Shown: piece by piece, positions 34,564 through 43,608 of the stretch
Layout: every line of letters starts with the position of its first letter
Position numbering within the stretch: position 1 is the stretch's first letter
NCBI RefSeq assembly: GCF_021568695.1
Contig: NZ_JAKGTI010000004.1
Coordinates: 1-64,000 of the forward strand
Length of the DNA: 64,000 nucleotides
Direction: 5' to 3'
Origin: Maritalea mediterranea
Lineage (GTDB): Bacteria > Pseudomonadota > Alphaproteobacteria > Rhizobiales > Devosiaceae
Position numbers and translations under genes: made by a program
Notes under the pieces: model-generated
The model's database searches: none
What the model saw: the letters and a program-made list of their open reading frames with translations, nothing else
What the model was told of the DNA's origin: nothing

Positions 34564-36621
34564 ATGAACAATAGCGACGATCTGTTTTCAGCATTTGGCG
34601 GCGACGAGGCGGTAGATAAGCCAGAAATCGCCAGAAAAACTGAAAGCACATCTGCGCCCAAAAACAGCGCGCCCCTGCCCAGCGCGTCAAAGGATGACAA
34701 ATCCTACGGCGCAAGCGACATTGAGGTGCTTGAAGGGCTGGAACCGGTCCGCCGGCGCCCGGGCATGTATATTGGCGGCACAGACATTAATGCGCTGCAC
34801 CATTTGTTTGCCGAAATCATTGATAACTCTATGGACGAAGCCATTGCGGGCCATGCGTCCCGCATTGAGGTGCATCTGGATACAGAAGGCTATCTGGCCA
34901 TCACCGATAATGGTCGCGGCATTCCTGTGGAGGAACACCCGAAATTCCCCGGCCGCTCCACCTTAGAAATCATCATGACCACCCTGCACGCAGGCGGTAA
35001 ATTTGATTCCAAGGCCTATGAGACATCCGGCGGTTTGCATGGTGTGGGCGTTTCCGTGGTGAATGCCTTGTCTGATGATCTGATCGTGGAAGTCGCGCGC
35101 GACAAGACATTATATGAGCAAAAATTCTCCCGCGGCCTTGCCGTCACCGGCATTGAAAGCAAGGGCGAAGTGCGCAATCGGCGCGGCACCACCATCAAAT
35201 TCCACCCCGACCCGCAGATCTTTGGCGAGAAAGCCAAGTTTTCGCCCAAGCGCATCTTCGATATGTCGCAGGCCAAAGCCTATTTGTTCGCGGGCGTGGA
35301 AATTCGTTGGTCCTGCGATCCGGAACTGGTCGAAGGCACCGATGTTCCGAGCAAAAAAACGCTCCACTTCCCCAACGGGCTGAAAGATTATGTGGAACAC
35401 CGGGTCGAAGGCCGCACCCGCATTGTCGACGAGACTTTTGCAGGTCGTGCAGGCCAGCCCGGTAAGCATGGGGCCGTTGAATGGGCCATCGCTTTCACCA
35501 TCGGCGACAATTTTGTCTCGTCTTATTGTAACACCGTGCCCACCCAAGATGGTGGCACCCACGAAGCAGGATTGCGCGCGGCACTGTTGCGCGGCATGAA
35601 AGCCTATGCCGAATTGACCGGCAATAAGCGCGCCTCGATCCTCACAGCAGAGGATGTGCTGTCAAACTGCTGCGCTGTTCTGTCAGCCTTTATCCGCGAG
35701 CCAGAATTTGTTGGCCAGACCAAAGACAAACTCTCCACCACGGAAGCCACCAAGATTGTAGAAAATGCGGTCCGGGATTCGTTCGACCATTGGCTGGCCG
35801 CCTCGCCCAACCAGTCGAGCAAGCTGCTGGATTGGAGCATTGAGCGCGCAGAAGAGCGTTTGCGCCGCCGCAAAGAAAAAGAGATCGACCGCAAAAGCGC
35901 CACCCGCCGTTTGCGCTTGCCCGGCAAATTGGCCGATTGCTCGCAGGGCGCAGCTCAGGGTGCCGAAATCTTTATCGTTGAGGGCGACTCTGCGGGGGGC
36001 AGCGCCAAACAAGCGCGAAATCGCGCCAGTCAAGCTGTGTTGCCTTTGCGGGGTAAAATCCTCAACGTTGCCGGTGCGACGCGCGACAAGGTCACCGCGA
36101 ACCAGCAGATTGCCGATATTGTGCAGGCGCTTGGCTGTGGCACACGCGAAAAATATCGCGGCGACGATTTGCGCTACGACAAAATCATCATCATGACTGA
36201 CGCGGACGTGGACGGCGCCCACATCGCCGCCTTGTTGATGACCTTCTTCTTTCAGGAAATGCCCGATTTGATCCGCGAAGGCCATCTTTATCTGGCCGTG
36301 CCGCCGCTTTATCGCATCACCCAAGGCGCCAAAACACTCTATGCCAAAGATGATGCCCACAAGGATAAATTGATGGCCGACGAGTTTACCGGTCGCGGTA
36401 AAGTTGAGGTAACCCGCTTTAAAGGTCTGGGGGAAATGCCCTACCAGCACCTGAAAGAAACCACCATGAAACCGGGCTCTCGCACGCTTTTGCGCATTGA
36501 TATTGCAGGTGAATTTGACGACACCAAAGGCAGCATTGACCGGCTTATGGGCAACAAACCAGAATTGCGCTTCCAGTTTATTCAGGAAAATGCAGCCTTT
36601 GTTGATGACATCGACATCTAG
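34564..36621 (+). CDS. parE: DNA topoisomerase IV subunit B
   Basis: A 685-residue type IIA topoisomerase ATPase subunit. GHKL motifs: EIIDNSMDEAIAG near 88, ITDNGRGIPVEEH near 118, and GGLHGVGVSVVNALS near 158. The TOPRIM part has IFIVEGDSAGGSAKQARNR near 470 and MTDADVDGAHIAALLMTFFF near 545; the end has GRGKVEVTRFKGLGEMP. The lack of the GyrB insert and the GDSAGGSAKQARNR form favour ParE over GyrB. A 45-residue low-complexity N-terminal extension precedes the domain. It separates daughter chromosomes together with ParC, not seen here. Confidence 0.93.
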   Translation: MNNSDDLFSAFGGDEAVDKPEIARKTESTSAPKNSAPLPSASKDDKSYGASDIEVLEGLEPVRRRPGMYIGGTDINALHHLFAEIIDNSMDEAIAGHASRIEVHLDTEGYLAITDNGRGIPVEEHPKFPGRSTLEIIMTTLHAGGKFDSKAYETSGGLHGVGVSVVNALSDDLIVEVARDKTLYEQKFSRGLAVTGIESKGEVRNRRGTTIKFHPDPQIFGEKAKFSPKRIFDMSQAKAYLFAGVEIRWSCDPELVEGTDVPSKKTLHFPNGLKDYVEHRVEGRTRIVDETFAGRAGQPGKHGAVEWAIAFTIGDNFVSSYCNTVPTQDGGTHEAGLRAALLRGMKAYAELTGNKRASILTAEDVLSNCCAVLSAFIREPEFVGQTKDKLSTTEATKIVENAVRDSFDHWLAASPNQSSKLLDWSIERAEERLRRRKEKEIDRKSATRRLRLPGKLADCSQGAAQGAEIFIVEGDSAGGSAKQARNRASQAVLPLRGKILNVAGATRDKVTANQQIADIVQALGCGTREKYRGDDLRYDKIIIMTDADVDGAHIAALLMTFFFQEMPDLIREGHLYLAVPPLYRITQGAKTLYAKDDAHKDKLMADEFTGRGKVEVTRFKGLGEMPYQHLKETTMKPGSRTLLRIDIAGEFDDTKGSIDRLMGNKPELRFQFIQENAAFVDDIDI

Positions 36622-36785
36622 TCCCTTGTCTGCGCAACGCATAAATTGATCACGAGTTGATCTGGCTTCCGTTAAGAAAGATTCCCAATAACCCATTGAC
36701 TTAGCGGTTATTGTCGTTATGGTCACGTGCGCGGGGCCACTAAACAAATCATGACCATCACAACTGTCAAAGTGGACGTAATTAC

Positions 36786-38177
36786 TTGAGCGAGCAATTT
36801 TCAAAACTTGGTTTGAGCCAATCCGTAATCAATGCTGTGGCCGATGCAGGCTATAGTGACCCAACGGATATTCAACAAAAAGCAATTCCGCATATCCTTG
36901 AAAAAAGAGATATTGTTGGCATTGCGCAAACCGGCACTGGCAAAACGGCATCTTTTGTGCTGCCCATGTTGACCTTGCTGGAAAAGGGCCGTGCCCGTGC
37001 CCGCATGCCGCGTACCTTGATCTTGGAACCAACGCGCGAACTAGCCGCCCAAGTGCATGAAAATTTCGAAAAATATGGCAAAAACCACAAGCTGACTGTC
37101 GCCCTTCTGATTGGTGGCGTGTCCTTTGAAGAGCAAAATAAAAAGCTTGATCGTGGCGCTGACGTTTTGATCGCGACACCAGGGCGTTTGCTTGACCATT
37201 TTGAGCGTGGGCGCCTGTTGATGACCGGCGTCGATATCTTCGTGATCGACGAAGCCGACCGCATGCTGGATATGGGCTTTGTGCCTGATATTGAGCGGGT
37301 CAGCGCGCTGTTGCCAAAACGTCGTCAAACGCTGCTATTCTCGGCAACCATGCCCGATGAGATCGCAAAACTGACAAACAAATTCTTGACCAATCCGGAA
37401 CGTGTGGAAGTCGCTCGGCAGAATTCAACGGCCGAGACCATCACACAAAAGGCCGTCAAGGTGGGCACTAAACCCTTTGAAAAACGCGCAGCGCTGCGGG
37501 CCGAAATCCATGCTGCTGCGGATTTGAACAACGCCATCGTCTTCTGCAATCGCAAGCGCGATATCGCTACCCTAACCCGCTCGCTCGAACGTCATGGCTT
37601 TAATGCGGGCGCACTTCATGGCGATATGGACCAGAAAAGCCGCATGGCAACGCTGGACGGGTTTAAAAAAGGCGAGATCAAAATTTTGGTGGCCAGCGAT
37701 GTGGCTGCCCGTGGCCTGGATATTCCCGAAGTCAGCCACGTTTACAACTTCGACGTTCCCACCCATGCCGAAGACTATGTTCATAGAATCGGGCGCACCG
37801 GGCGTGCGGGACGGTCAGGCGTGGCGGTGAGCCTTGTCACCAAGGCCGACGAAAAATACTTAACGGCCATTGAAAAATTGATCGAAAAGACAATTCCCAT
37901 CGAAGAAGCAGACAAAACTGCCTCCGCTGAGGCGAAGTCGAATAAGCCGAAGAGCGAAAAACCTGTCGAAGACAAGCCGAAACGTGGACGTGGGAAAAAA
38001 CAGCAAGTGCCTGATAACGCCGAAAAAAATCAGACAAGTCACTCGACAGAATCACAAAAATCATCAAAGAATAACCGCAAAAAACGTTCAGGAAATGAGA
38101 ATCAGGATCGCGTACCTTTTGGTCAATCAGATCAGGTCCCGGCCTTTTTGTTACGTCCTGTACGGCGCGCCAGCTAA
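36786..38177 (+). CDS. DEAD-box RNA helicase (RhlE-like)
   Basis: A 463-residue helicase. Motifs: Q motif FSKLGLSQSVINAV..AGYSDPTDIQ, motif I AQTGTGKT near 46, PTRELAAQV near 80, motif II VIDEADRMLDMGF near 150, SAT near 182, and the C-terminal domain with HGDMDQKSRMATLDGFKKG and YVHRIGRTGRAGRSG. A basic, low-complexity tail (about 380-463) ends VPAFLLRPVRR, common in alphaproteobacterial RhlE proteins. It remodels RNA in ribosome assembly or decay. The start is TTG, with no in-frame ATG upstream. Confidence 0.9.
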   Translation: MSEQFSKLGLSQSVINAVADAGYSDPTDIQQKAIPHILEKRDIVGIAQTGTGKTASFVLPMLTLLEKGRARARMPRTLILEPTRELAAQVHENFEKYGKNHKLTVALLIGGVSFEEQNKKLDRGADVLIATPGRLLDHFERGRLLMTGVDIFVIDEADRMLDMGFVPDIERVSALLPKRRQTLLFSATMPDEIAKLTNKFLTNPERVEVARQNSTAETITQKAVKVGTKPFEKRAALRAEIHAAADLNNAIVFCNRKRDIATLTRSLERHGFNAGALHGDMDQKSRMATLDGFKKGEIKILVASDVAARGLDIPEVSHVYNFDVPTHAEDYVHRIGRTGRAGRSGVAVSLVTKADEKYLTAIEKLIEKTIPIEEADKTASAEAKSNKPKSEKPVEDKPKRGRGKKQQVPDNAEKNQTSHSTESQKSSKNNRKKRSGNENQDRVPFGQSDQVPAFLLRPVRRAS

Positions 38178-38294
38178 GGTTGTTTTTTAACGCAATCTTT
38201 ATAGGTCGCGCAGTAAAAACGTGATGTGGGTAAATAAGCTTTGAGGCAATTGCATAAACTTGCAATTACCGAAAAGTCTGGTTCGGAAGTTGAT

Positions 38295-39356
38295 ATGCTT
38301 GTATCTGAACATGATTATCAGCGTACTTTGGAGTACTCTTTTGCGGCCTTGGGCATGCTCAAGCGCGCGAAAATTCCGCCTTACCCTCACTTTTACGAAC
38401 TCTGTTACACATACGCATCCGGCATTAACGAGCAGCTGAACGAGCGGCTCAACATGCTATTGGGAGAGGACAACACCCTCTCCATGGAAAACGTGTTGCA
38501 GGTCTATCGCGAGTTCTTTGACAACCCGTCGGACCTCGAATCGCGTTTGACCAGTGTTTCTCAGGAAATGTCATCCAAAATTGACGCGGTTAATCGCGCC
38601 ATGGACGATGCCATCGATACGGCCGAAGGCTATTCTGGCTCCTTGGGCTTGGCCGAGAAGAAACTGCTGGGCGATGTGGACCAAGATGCTTTGCGGATTT
38701 TGGCCAAACAACTTCTGACCGAAACCCACAAGATGCAGGAAGCCAACACCAATCTCGAAGAAAAGTTGAAAGCTTCAAAGCAAGACATTTCCAGCTTGAA
38801 ACGGGATTTGGACACGGCTCGCCGTGAAACGATGTTGGATCCGCTGACCAAAATCGCCAACCGCAAAAGTTTCGATCAACGCCTTAAACAGGTGCTCGAA
38901 CTCAGCAAACGTTCTGGCACCAGCTTCTGCCTGTTGATGATGGATATCGACCATTTTAAAGCCTTCAACGACAATTATGGCCACCAAACTGGTGACCAGG
39001 TATTGCGGCTTGTGGCAATGACCTTGAAGTCAAACCTAAAGGGACGCGACCACGCGTCACGTTATGGTGGCGAAGAGTTTGCGGCGATTTTGCCAGATAC
39101 CGACATTCGCGGCGCGCGCATCATTGCGGAGAAAATCCGCAAAGCGGTGCACGCCAAAGAATTGCTGAAACGCTCCACCAATGAAAAATTGGGACGGATC
39201 ACAGTGTCCATAGGCGCTGCAGTGTACCGGCACGAAGAATCTATACCTGAATTGATTGAGCGGGCCGATGCGTGTCTGTATACCGCAAAACGTTGCGGTC
39301 GCAATCGGGTGGTCTGCGAAACTGATGAAGAGTTCCGCAAACCAAAGGTCGCCTAA
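38295..39356 (+). CDS. Diguanylate cyclase (GGDEF domain)
   Basis: A 353-residue soluble protein. The N-terminal 180 residues are helical (YSFAALGMLKRAKIPPYPHF, then a coiled coil LEEKLKASKQDISSLKRDLD), followed by a GGDEF domain from LDPLTKIANRKSFDQ. The active site is GGEEF (RYGGEEFAAIL), so it should make cyclic di-GMP. The inhibitory RxxD site five residues before is KGRD, with Lys for Arg, so product inhibition may be weak. The ATG at 38295 has GGAAG five bases ahead; a TTG at 38241 is less likely. The N-terminal type recurs in alphaproteobacterial cyclases; its signal is unknown. Confidence 0.88.
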   Translation: MLVSEHDYQRTLEYSFAALGMLKRAKIPPYPHFYELCYTYASGINEQLNERLNMLLGEDNTLSMENVLQVYREFFDNPSDLESRLTSVSQEMSSKIDAVNRAMDDAIDTAEGYSGSLGLAEKKLLGDVDQDALRILAKQLLTETHKMQEANTNLEEKLKASKQDISSLKRDLDTARRETMLDPLTKIANRKSFDQRLKQVLELSKRSGTSFCLLMMDIDHFKAFNDNYGHQTGDQVLRLVAMTLKSNLKGRDHASRYGGEEFAAILPDTDIRGARIIAEKIRKAVHAKELLKRSTNEKLGRITVSIGAAVYRHEESIPELIERADACLYTAKRCGRNRVVCETDEEFRKPKVA

Positions 39357-39371
39357 TTTTTCTAGAACATT

Positions 39372-39758
39372 CTATTTGGCCAAGGCGCGTGCTTCGGCGA
39401 GCTGCTTCAAGTCAGCAGGTTCTAGCATAACACTTTCGCCACAGCCACAAGACCCGGTCTGGTTTGGGTTGTTGAAGGTGAACTCTGAGCCCAAAAGCTC
39501 TTCTTTGAAATCCATCTCCGTGCCCAGCAGAAACATGGTGGCTTTCGGGTCGACATAAACGTCCACCCCATGCTCGCTCACATGATCGTCGCCAGGCGTC
39601 ACTTCCTTCACATAATCCAGCGTGTAAGCCATGCCGGCACAGCCCGCATTTTTCACGCCCACGCGCACACCGATCACGTCATCATCGCCAGATTGCGCGA
39701 TAATGCTCTTCACCTCGTCGGCGGCTCGTTCGGTTATGCTCATGATTTTCAAAGCCAT
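39372..39758 (-). CDS. sufA: A-type iron-sulfur carrier
   Basis: A 128-residue A-type carrier (SufA/ErpA/IscA family). The three cluster-binding cysteines are in VKNAGCAGMAYTLDYV near 40 and GSCGCGESV near 105. It takes Fe-S clusters from the SufBCD scaffold to target proteins. It is the last gene of the suf operon, one base after the DUF59 gene. Confidence 0.9.
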   Translation of the reverse strand: MALKIMSITERAADEVKSIIAQSGDDDVIGVRVGVKNAGCAGMAYTLDYVKEVTPGDDHVSEHGVDVYVDPKATMFLLGTEMDFKEELLGSEFTFNNPNQTGSCGCGESVMLEPADLKQLAEARALAK

Positions 39759-39759
39759 T

Positions 39760-40155
39760 TTACCACCAATTCAGGGCGACCATCGCCTCTTCTGACATGC
39801 GGCTTTGATCCCATGGTGGATCAAACACCATATTCACTTTCACATCCTGGACCCCTTCCACAGAGGCCACAGCATTTTCAACCCATACTGGCATTTCGCC
39901 CGCAACAGGACATCCTGGGGCGGTCAACGTCATATCAATCGTAATGTTCCGATTGTCATCCAGATCAACCTTGTAGATGAGGCCAAGCTCATAGATGTCG
40001 ACCGGGATTTCCGGGTCATAAACAGTCTTCAGCGCGCCCACAATATCGTCGGTCAGGCGTTCAATCTCTTCGGCAGAGAGGTTCGAGCTCTCAGCAGAAA
40101 TCGTCGCCGCATTGGGGCTATGCTGTTCTGCCTGTGCCGTTTCTGTTTCGCTCAT
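39760..40155 (-). CDS. sufT: SUF-associated DUF59 / MIP18 protein (SufT-like)
   Basis: A 131-residue protein with an acidic N-terminal 30 residues followed by a DUF59 domain: DDIVGALKTVYDPEIPVDIY, ELGLIYKVDL, and TLTAPGCPVAGEMPVWVENA with its conserved Cys. This family helps Fe-S cluster maturation or transfer. It is packed between sufS and sufA. Confidence 0.88.
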   Translation of the reverse strand: MSETETAQAEQHSPNAATISAESSNLSAEEIERLTDDIVGALKTVYDPEIPVDIYELGLIYKVDLDDNRNITIDMTLTAPGCPVAGEMPVWVENAVASVEGVQDVKVNMVFDPPWDQSRMSEEAMVALNWW

Positions 40156-40164
40156 ATTGCTCTC

Positions 40165-41382
40165 CTAACCAAAGAATGTTTGCGCCTTGCCGATGGCATT
40201 CACCAGCGCATCTACATCATCTTTCCCATTGTATAGGGCGAATGAGGCACGACATGTAGAGGTCACGCCAAATCTTTTTAACAAGGGCTGCGCACAATGG
40301 CTGCCCGCGCGCACTGCCACGCCATAGCGATCCAAAATGGTCGACAGGTCATGAGCGTGCACATTCTCAATCGCAAAGGAAAAAATTGCCCCTTTGCCCG
40401 GCGCATCGCCGATCAGCCGCAACGCATTGATTTTTAAAAGCTCTTGCCGCGCATAGTCGCCGATTTCATCTTCATGCGCCTTGATCTTATCGCGGCCTAT
40501 ACTCTCAATATAGTCGATTGCGGCGCCTAATCCAATGGCTTGTACAATGGGCGGGGTTCCCGCTTCAAATCGATGTGGCGGATCAGCATAAGTGACGCTG
40601 TCTTCAAACACATCGGCGATCATCTCGCCACCACCGTTAAAAGGCCGTGTATCCAGCAAGCGATCATACTTGCCATAAAGAATACCTATGCCTGTTGGCC
40701 CATAAAGCTTGTGCCCGGTCGCAACGTAAAAATCGACATCCAGATCCTGCACATCAACCGGCAAATGAACTGCGCCCTGCGAGCCATCCACCATCACCGG
40801 AATGTCCCGCGCATGGGCAATTTCCGCCACCTGTTTGATGGGCACAATTGTGCCCATCACATTGGACATTTGGGTCAGCGCCACCATTTTTGTGCGGTCG
40901 GTGATAGCCGCTTCAAAGGCGTCCAGATCGAAGCTGCCGTCTTCGTTCACGTCCAGCCATTTGATCACCGCGCCTTGCCGTTCGCGCAAAAAGTGCCACG
41001 GCACAATGTTGGAGTGATGCTCCATTTTGGTGATGATGATCTCGTCACCCTCACCAATCTTGGGGCCCAAAAAGCTCTGAGCCACCAGATTGATCGCCTC
41101 GGTGGCCGAACGGGTGAACACAATTTCATCCGTCCGTTCGGCATTGAGGAATTTCTGCACCTTGCCCCGCGCCGCCTCAAAGGCTTCTGTCGCGCGGTTA
41201 GACAGCGTGTGCAGCCCGCGGTGCACATTGGCATATTCGTGGGCATAGGCGTGCTGTATGCGCTCAAGCACCTGCGTGGGCTTTTGCGCCGACGCGCCGC
41301 TGTCGAGATAAACAAGCTTATGCCCGTTCACCTCTTCCGAAAGGATCGGAAAGTCACCACGAATTTTGCCAAGATCAAGCAT
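40165..41382 (-). CDS. sufS: Cysteine desulfurase SufS
   Basis: A 405-residue PLP enzyme of the group II cysteine desulfurases that supplies sulfur to SufBCD. VYLDSGASAQKPTQVLERI near 24, the PLP Lys in YVATGHKLYGPTGIGILYG near 222, and the catalytic Cys loop RAGSHCAQPLLKRFGV near 362 are visible. A SufE is not in this window. It follows sufD by two bases. Confidence 0.93.
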   Translation of the reverse strand: MLDLGKIRGDFPILSEEVNGHKLVYLDSGASAQKPTQVLERIQHAYAHEYANVHRGLHTLSNRATEAFEAARGKVQKFLNAERTDEIVFTRSATEAINLVAQSFLGPKIGEGDEIIITKMEHHSNIVPWHFLRERQGAVIKWLDVNEDGSFDLDAFEAAITDRTKMVALTQMSNVMGTIVPIKQVAEIAHARDIPVMVDGSQGAVHLPVDVQDLDVDFYVATGHKLYGPTGIGILYGKYDRLLDTRPFNGGGEMIADVFEDSVTYADPPHRFEAGTPPIVQAIGLGAAIDYIESIGRDKIKAHEDEIGDYARQELLKINALRLIGDAPGKGAIFSFAIENVHAHDLSTILDRYGVAVRAGSHCAQPLLKRFGVTSTCRASFALYNGKDDVDALVNAIGKAQTFFG

Positions 41383-41384
41383 AT

Positions 41385-42587
41385 CTACTCCGCTGCCGCC
41401 AACCAGGCATCCACACGGTCGCCCAGTTTGTCACGCACTTGCTCATTTTCCATTTCGTCGAACAATTCTGCCAGAAATGCGCGGATCAACATCGATTCGG
41501 CCTCTGCTCGTTTGATGCCGCGGCTCATCAGATAGAACAAGGCGTCCTCATCCAGCTCGCCACAGGTGGCCCCGTGAGCACACAGCACGTCATCCGCAAA
41601 AATCTCCAGTTCCGGCTTCACCAAAACTTCTGCCCGTTCTGAGAGCAACAAGCCCTGGCTCATCATTTGCGCATCGGTCTTTTGTGCATCCGGCGCCACA
41701 ATGATTTTACCTTGGAAAATCGCCTTGGCGCGATCCCGCACAATCGATTTAAAGGTTTCCGTGCTGGTGGTATTGGGCACGCCATGGTTCACATTCAGCG
41801 TGAAATCGCCGTGCTGCTGATCCATCAGCAAGGTCAGCCCGGCAAAGTCCGCATGGGCACCCTCGCCCTTAAAGTCTGCCTTGATGTCAGTCCGACCAAG
41901 CTTGAAATTGGCGTGGCTGGCCAATGTGCGCAGATTGGCATTTTCATGCAGATCATATGTGTTTTGCACGAATTGGCGTGCACCTTCAGCATTCTGATCC
42001 AACTGCACATGCAACATTTCGGCATCTGCCGCCACGTCCAACGCGAAATTGGCGAAACGCAATCCGCGCGCGTTTGCCCCCTCAAAGGTCTCAACAATCG
42101 TCGCGTGCACACCTTCAGCCGTTGTCACGCGCACCTTGTCGGCCACCACACTGTCGGGCCCGTCATGCACATGGGCAATATGGATTGGCTTATCCAAAGA
42201 TGTGTTGATGGTGATTTCGATCTGGTTTTGCGCCAACCCGTCCATCAGATTGATGATTTGATCGTTGCCCACCGATTTCGCAGCAGCGTCGGCGGATTTG
42301 ATCTCCACACCACCAATCTCATCTGCATGCACCAGCTTGCCATTCACGATCACAATCCGGCCATAGCCCTCAAATTGAACGTCTGGCAAACGATCATTGG
42401 CCTGAGCCAAATCAGACGGAACGTCGCGCAGCAAGGTGCGCAAGTCCGTATAGTGATATTCTTCGATCCGACGATGCGGCAAACCATGGGCGCTCAGGGC
42501 GTTGCTGGCGTCGTTCGCGCCCGCTGCCTTTAGCAAATCCGCCAGCTGGTTTTCGGCATCTGTCAGTTTCACAACTTGTTGTTCCAT
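41385..42587 (-). CDS. sufD: Fe-S assembly protein SufD
   Basis: A 400-residue SufD, partner of SufB in the SufBC2D scaffold. The C-terminal beta-helix part KSIVRDRAKAIFQGKIIVAP, then QKTDAQMMSQGLLLSERAEV and CAHGATCGELDEDALFYLMS, is the SufBD core with the conserved HGAT. The N-terminal third is more variable, as is normal. Between sufC and sufS. Confidence 0.92.
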   Translation of the reverse strand: MEQQVVKLTDAENQLADLLKAAGANDASNALSAHGLPHRRIEEYHYTDLRTLLRDVPSDLAQANDRLPDVQFEGYGRIVIVNGKLVHADEIGGVEIKSADAAAKSVGNDQIINLMDGLAQNQIEITINTSLDKPIHIAHVHDGPDSVVADKVRVTTAEGVHATIVETFEGANARGLRFANFALDVAADAEMLHVQLDQNAEGARQFVQNTYDLHENANLRTLASHANFKLGRTDIKADFKGEGAHADFAGLTLLMDQQHGDFTLNVNHGVPNTTSTETFKSIVRDRAKAIFQGKIIVAPDAQKTDAQMMSQGLLLSERAEVLVKPELEIFADDVLCAHGATCGELDEDALFYLMSRGIKRAEAESMLIRAFLAELFDEMENEQVRDKLGDRVDAWLAAAE

Positions 42588-42608
42588 GAAAATCGCTCCA
42601 GCGTTGGA

Positions 42609-43376
42609 TTAAGCAGCCGTACCGTCAAATTCGGCATAGCCTTTTTTCTCAAGCTCAAGCGCCAATTCGCGATCGCCGCTTTCCACCACACGGCCATCGG
42701 AGAACACATGTACACGATCGGGCACAATATAGTTCAACAGGCGCTGATAGTGAGTAATCACCAGCATTGAGCGATTGGCATCACGCAAATGGTTGACGCC
42801 ATCAGAAACGATCTTGAGCGCATCAATATCCAAGCCGGAATCCGTTTCGTCCAAAACGCAAAGCGAAGGCTGCATCAATGCCATTTGCAGGATTTCTGCG
42901 CGCTTTTTCTCACCGCCGGAAAAGCCCACATTCAGGGGCCGCTTCAACATGTCCTGTTTGATTTCCAGCTGGTTAGCAGCGTCCTTCACCAGCTTCATGA
43001 ACTCAGGCACCTTCAACTCTTCTTCGCCGCGTGTCTTGCGCTGCGCATTCAAGGCCGCTTTCAAAAATGTCATCGTTGCAACACCCGGAATTTCAATCGG
43101 ATATTGGAACGCCAAAAACAAGCCAGCCGCCGCACGTTCGTCAGCTTCCATCTCCAGCAAGTCTTTGCCCATAAACAAGATTTCGCCTTCGGTGACTTCA
43201 TAGCCCTCTTTGCCGGCCAACACATAGGAAAGCGTCGATTTGCCGGAGCCGTTCCGGCCCATAATCGCGTGCACTTCGCCTGCTGGTAGGGTCAAATCCA
43301 CACCTTTGAGGATTTTCTTGTCTTCTTCTTCCACTTTCACGTGAAGATTTTTGATTTCCAAAATCGGCGTTGTCAT
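42609..43376 (-). CDS. sufC: Fe-S assembly ATPase SufC
   Basis: A 255-residue ABC-type ATPase. Walker A is [17 protein letters not shown] near 38, a SufC-type [13 protein letters not shown] near 88, signature [16 protein letters not shown] near 148, and Walker [17 protein letters not shown] near 170. It drives changes in the SufBD scaffold. The gene follows a small two-span membrane gene. Confidence 0.95.
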   Translation of the reverse strand: MTTPILEIKNLHVKVEEEDKKILKGVDLTLPAGEVHAIMGRNGSGKSTLSYVLAGKEGYEVTEGEILFMGKDLLEMEADERAAAGLFLAFQYPIEIPGVATMTFLKAALNAQRKTRGEEELKVPEFMKLVKDAANQLEIKQDMLKRPLNVGFSGGEKKRAEILQMALMQPSLCVLDETDSGLDIDALKIVSDGVNHLRDANRSMLVITHYQRLLNYIVPDRVHVFSDGRVVESGDRELALELEKKGYAEFDGTAA

Positions 43377-43436
43377 TTCAGTTCCTTAGTTCTCGCCCCG
43401 CAAGTTGGGCGTTTGTTCTGTTCAAAACAGGCGGGA

Positions 43437-43598
43437 TCACCACATATAGGTAATCACCAGCCAAACACTTAGAGCGGCAAATACACCGGCAATGCCGCCA
43501 ATAATCTTGTATCCTTTGGGCTCTTCCGCCTTCACGCGACCGGCCACCACAAAGCCCATGCCAAGTCCCGCAATAATGGCCACAATGATCGCGCTCAT
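43437..43598 (-). CDS. Small two-span membrane protein inside suf operon
   Basis: A 53-residue protein, MSAIIVAIIAGLGMGFVVAG then RVKAEEPKGYKIIGGIAG and a second span ending WLVITYMW. It lies between sufB and sufC on the same strand, 10 bases after the sufB stop, so it is co-transcribed. I do not recognise a family; it may be a lineage-specific gene. The shorter start at 43598 is taken because it falls after the sufB stop, while the longer frame overlaps it. Confidence 0.65.
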   Translation of the reverse strand: MSAIIVAIIAGLGMGFVVAGRVKAEEPKGYKIIGGIAGVFAALSVWLVITYMW

Positions 43599-43608
43599 CT
43601 GCTCGTTC

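Noticed and set aside
34564-36621. Calling the topoisomerase subunit GyrB
   Set aside because: Length of 685 residues without the GyrB insert and the GDSAGGSAKQARNR form favour ParE.
36751-36789. 12-codon frame MTITTVKVDVIT just before the helicase gene, as a leader peptide
   Set aside because: No ribosome site and nothing in its sequence suggests attenuation; likely chance.
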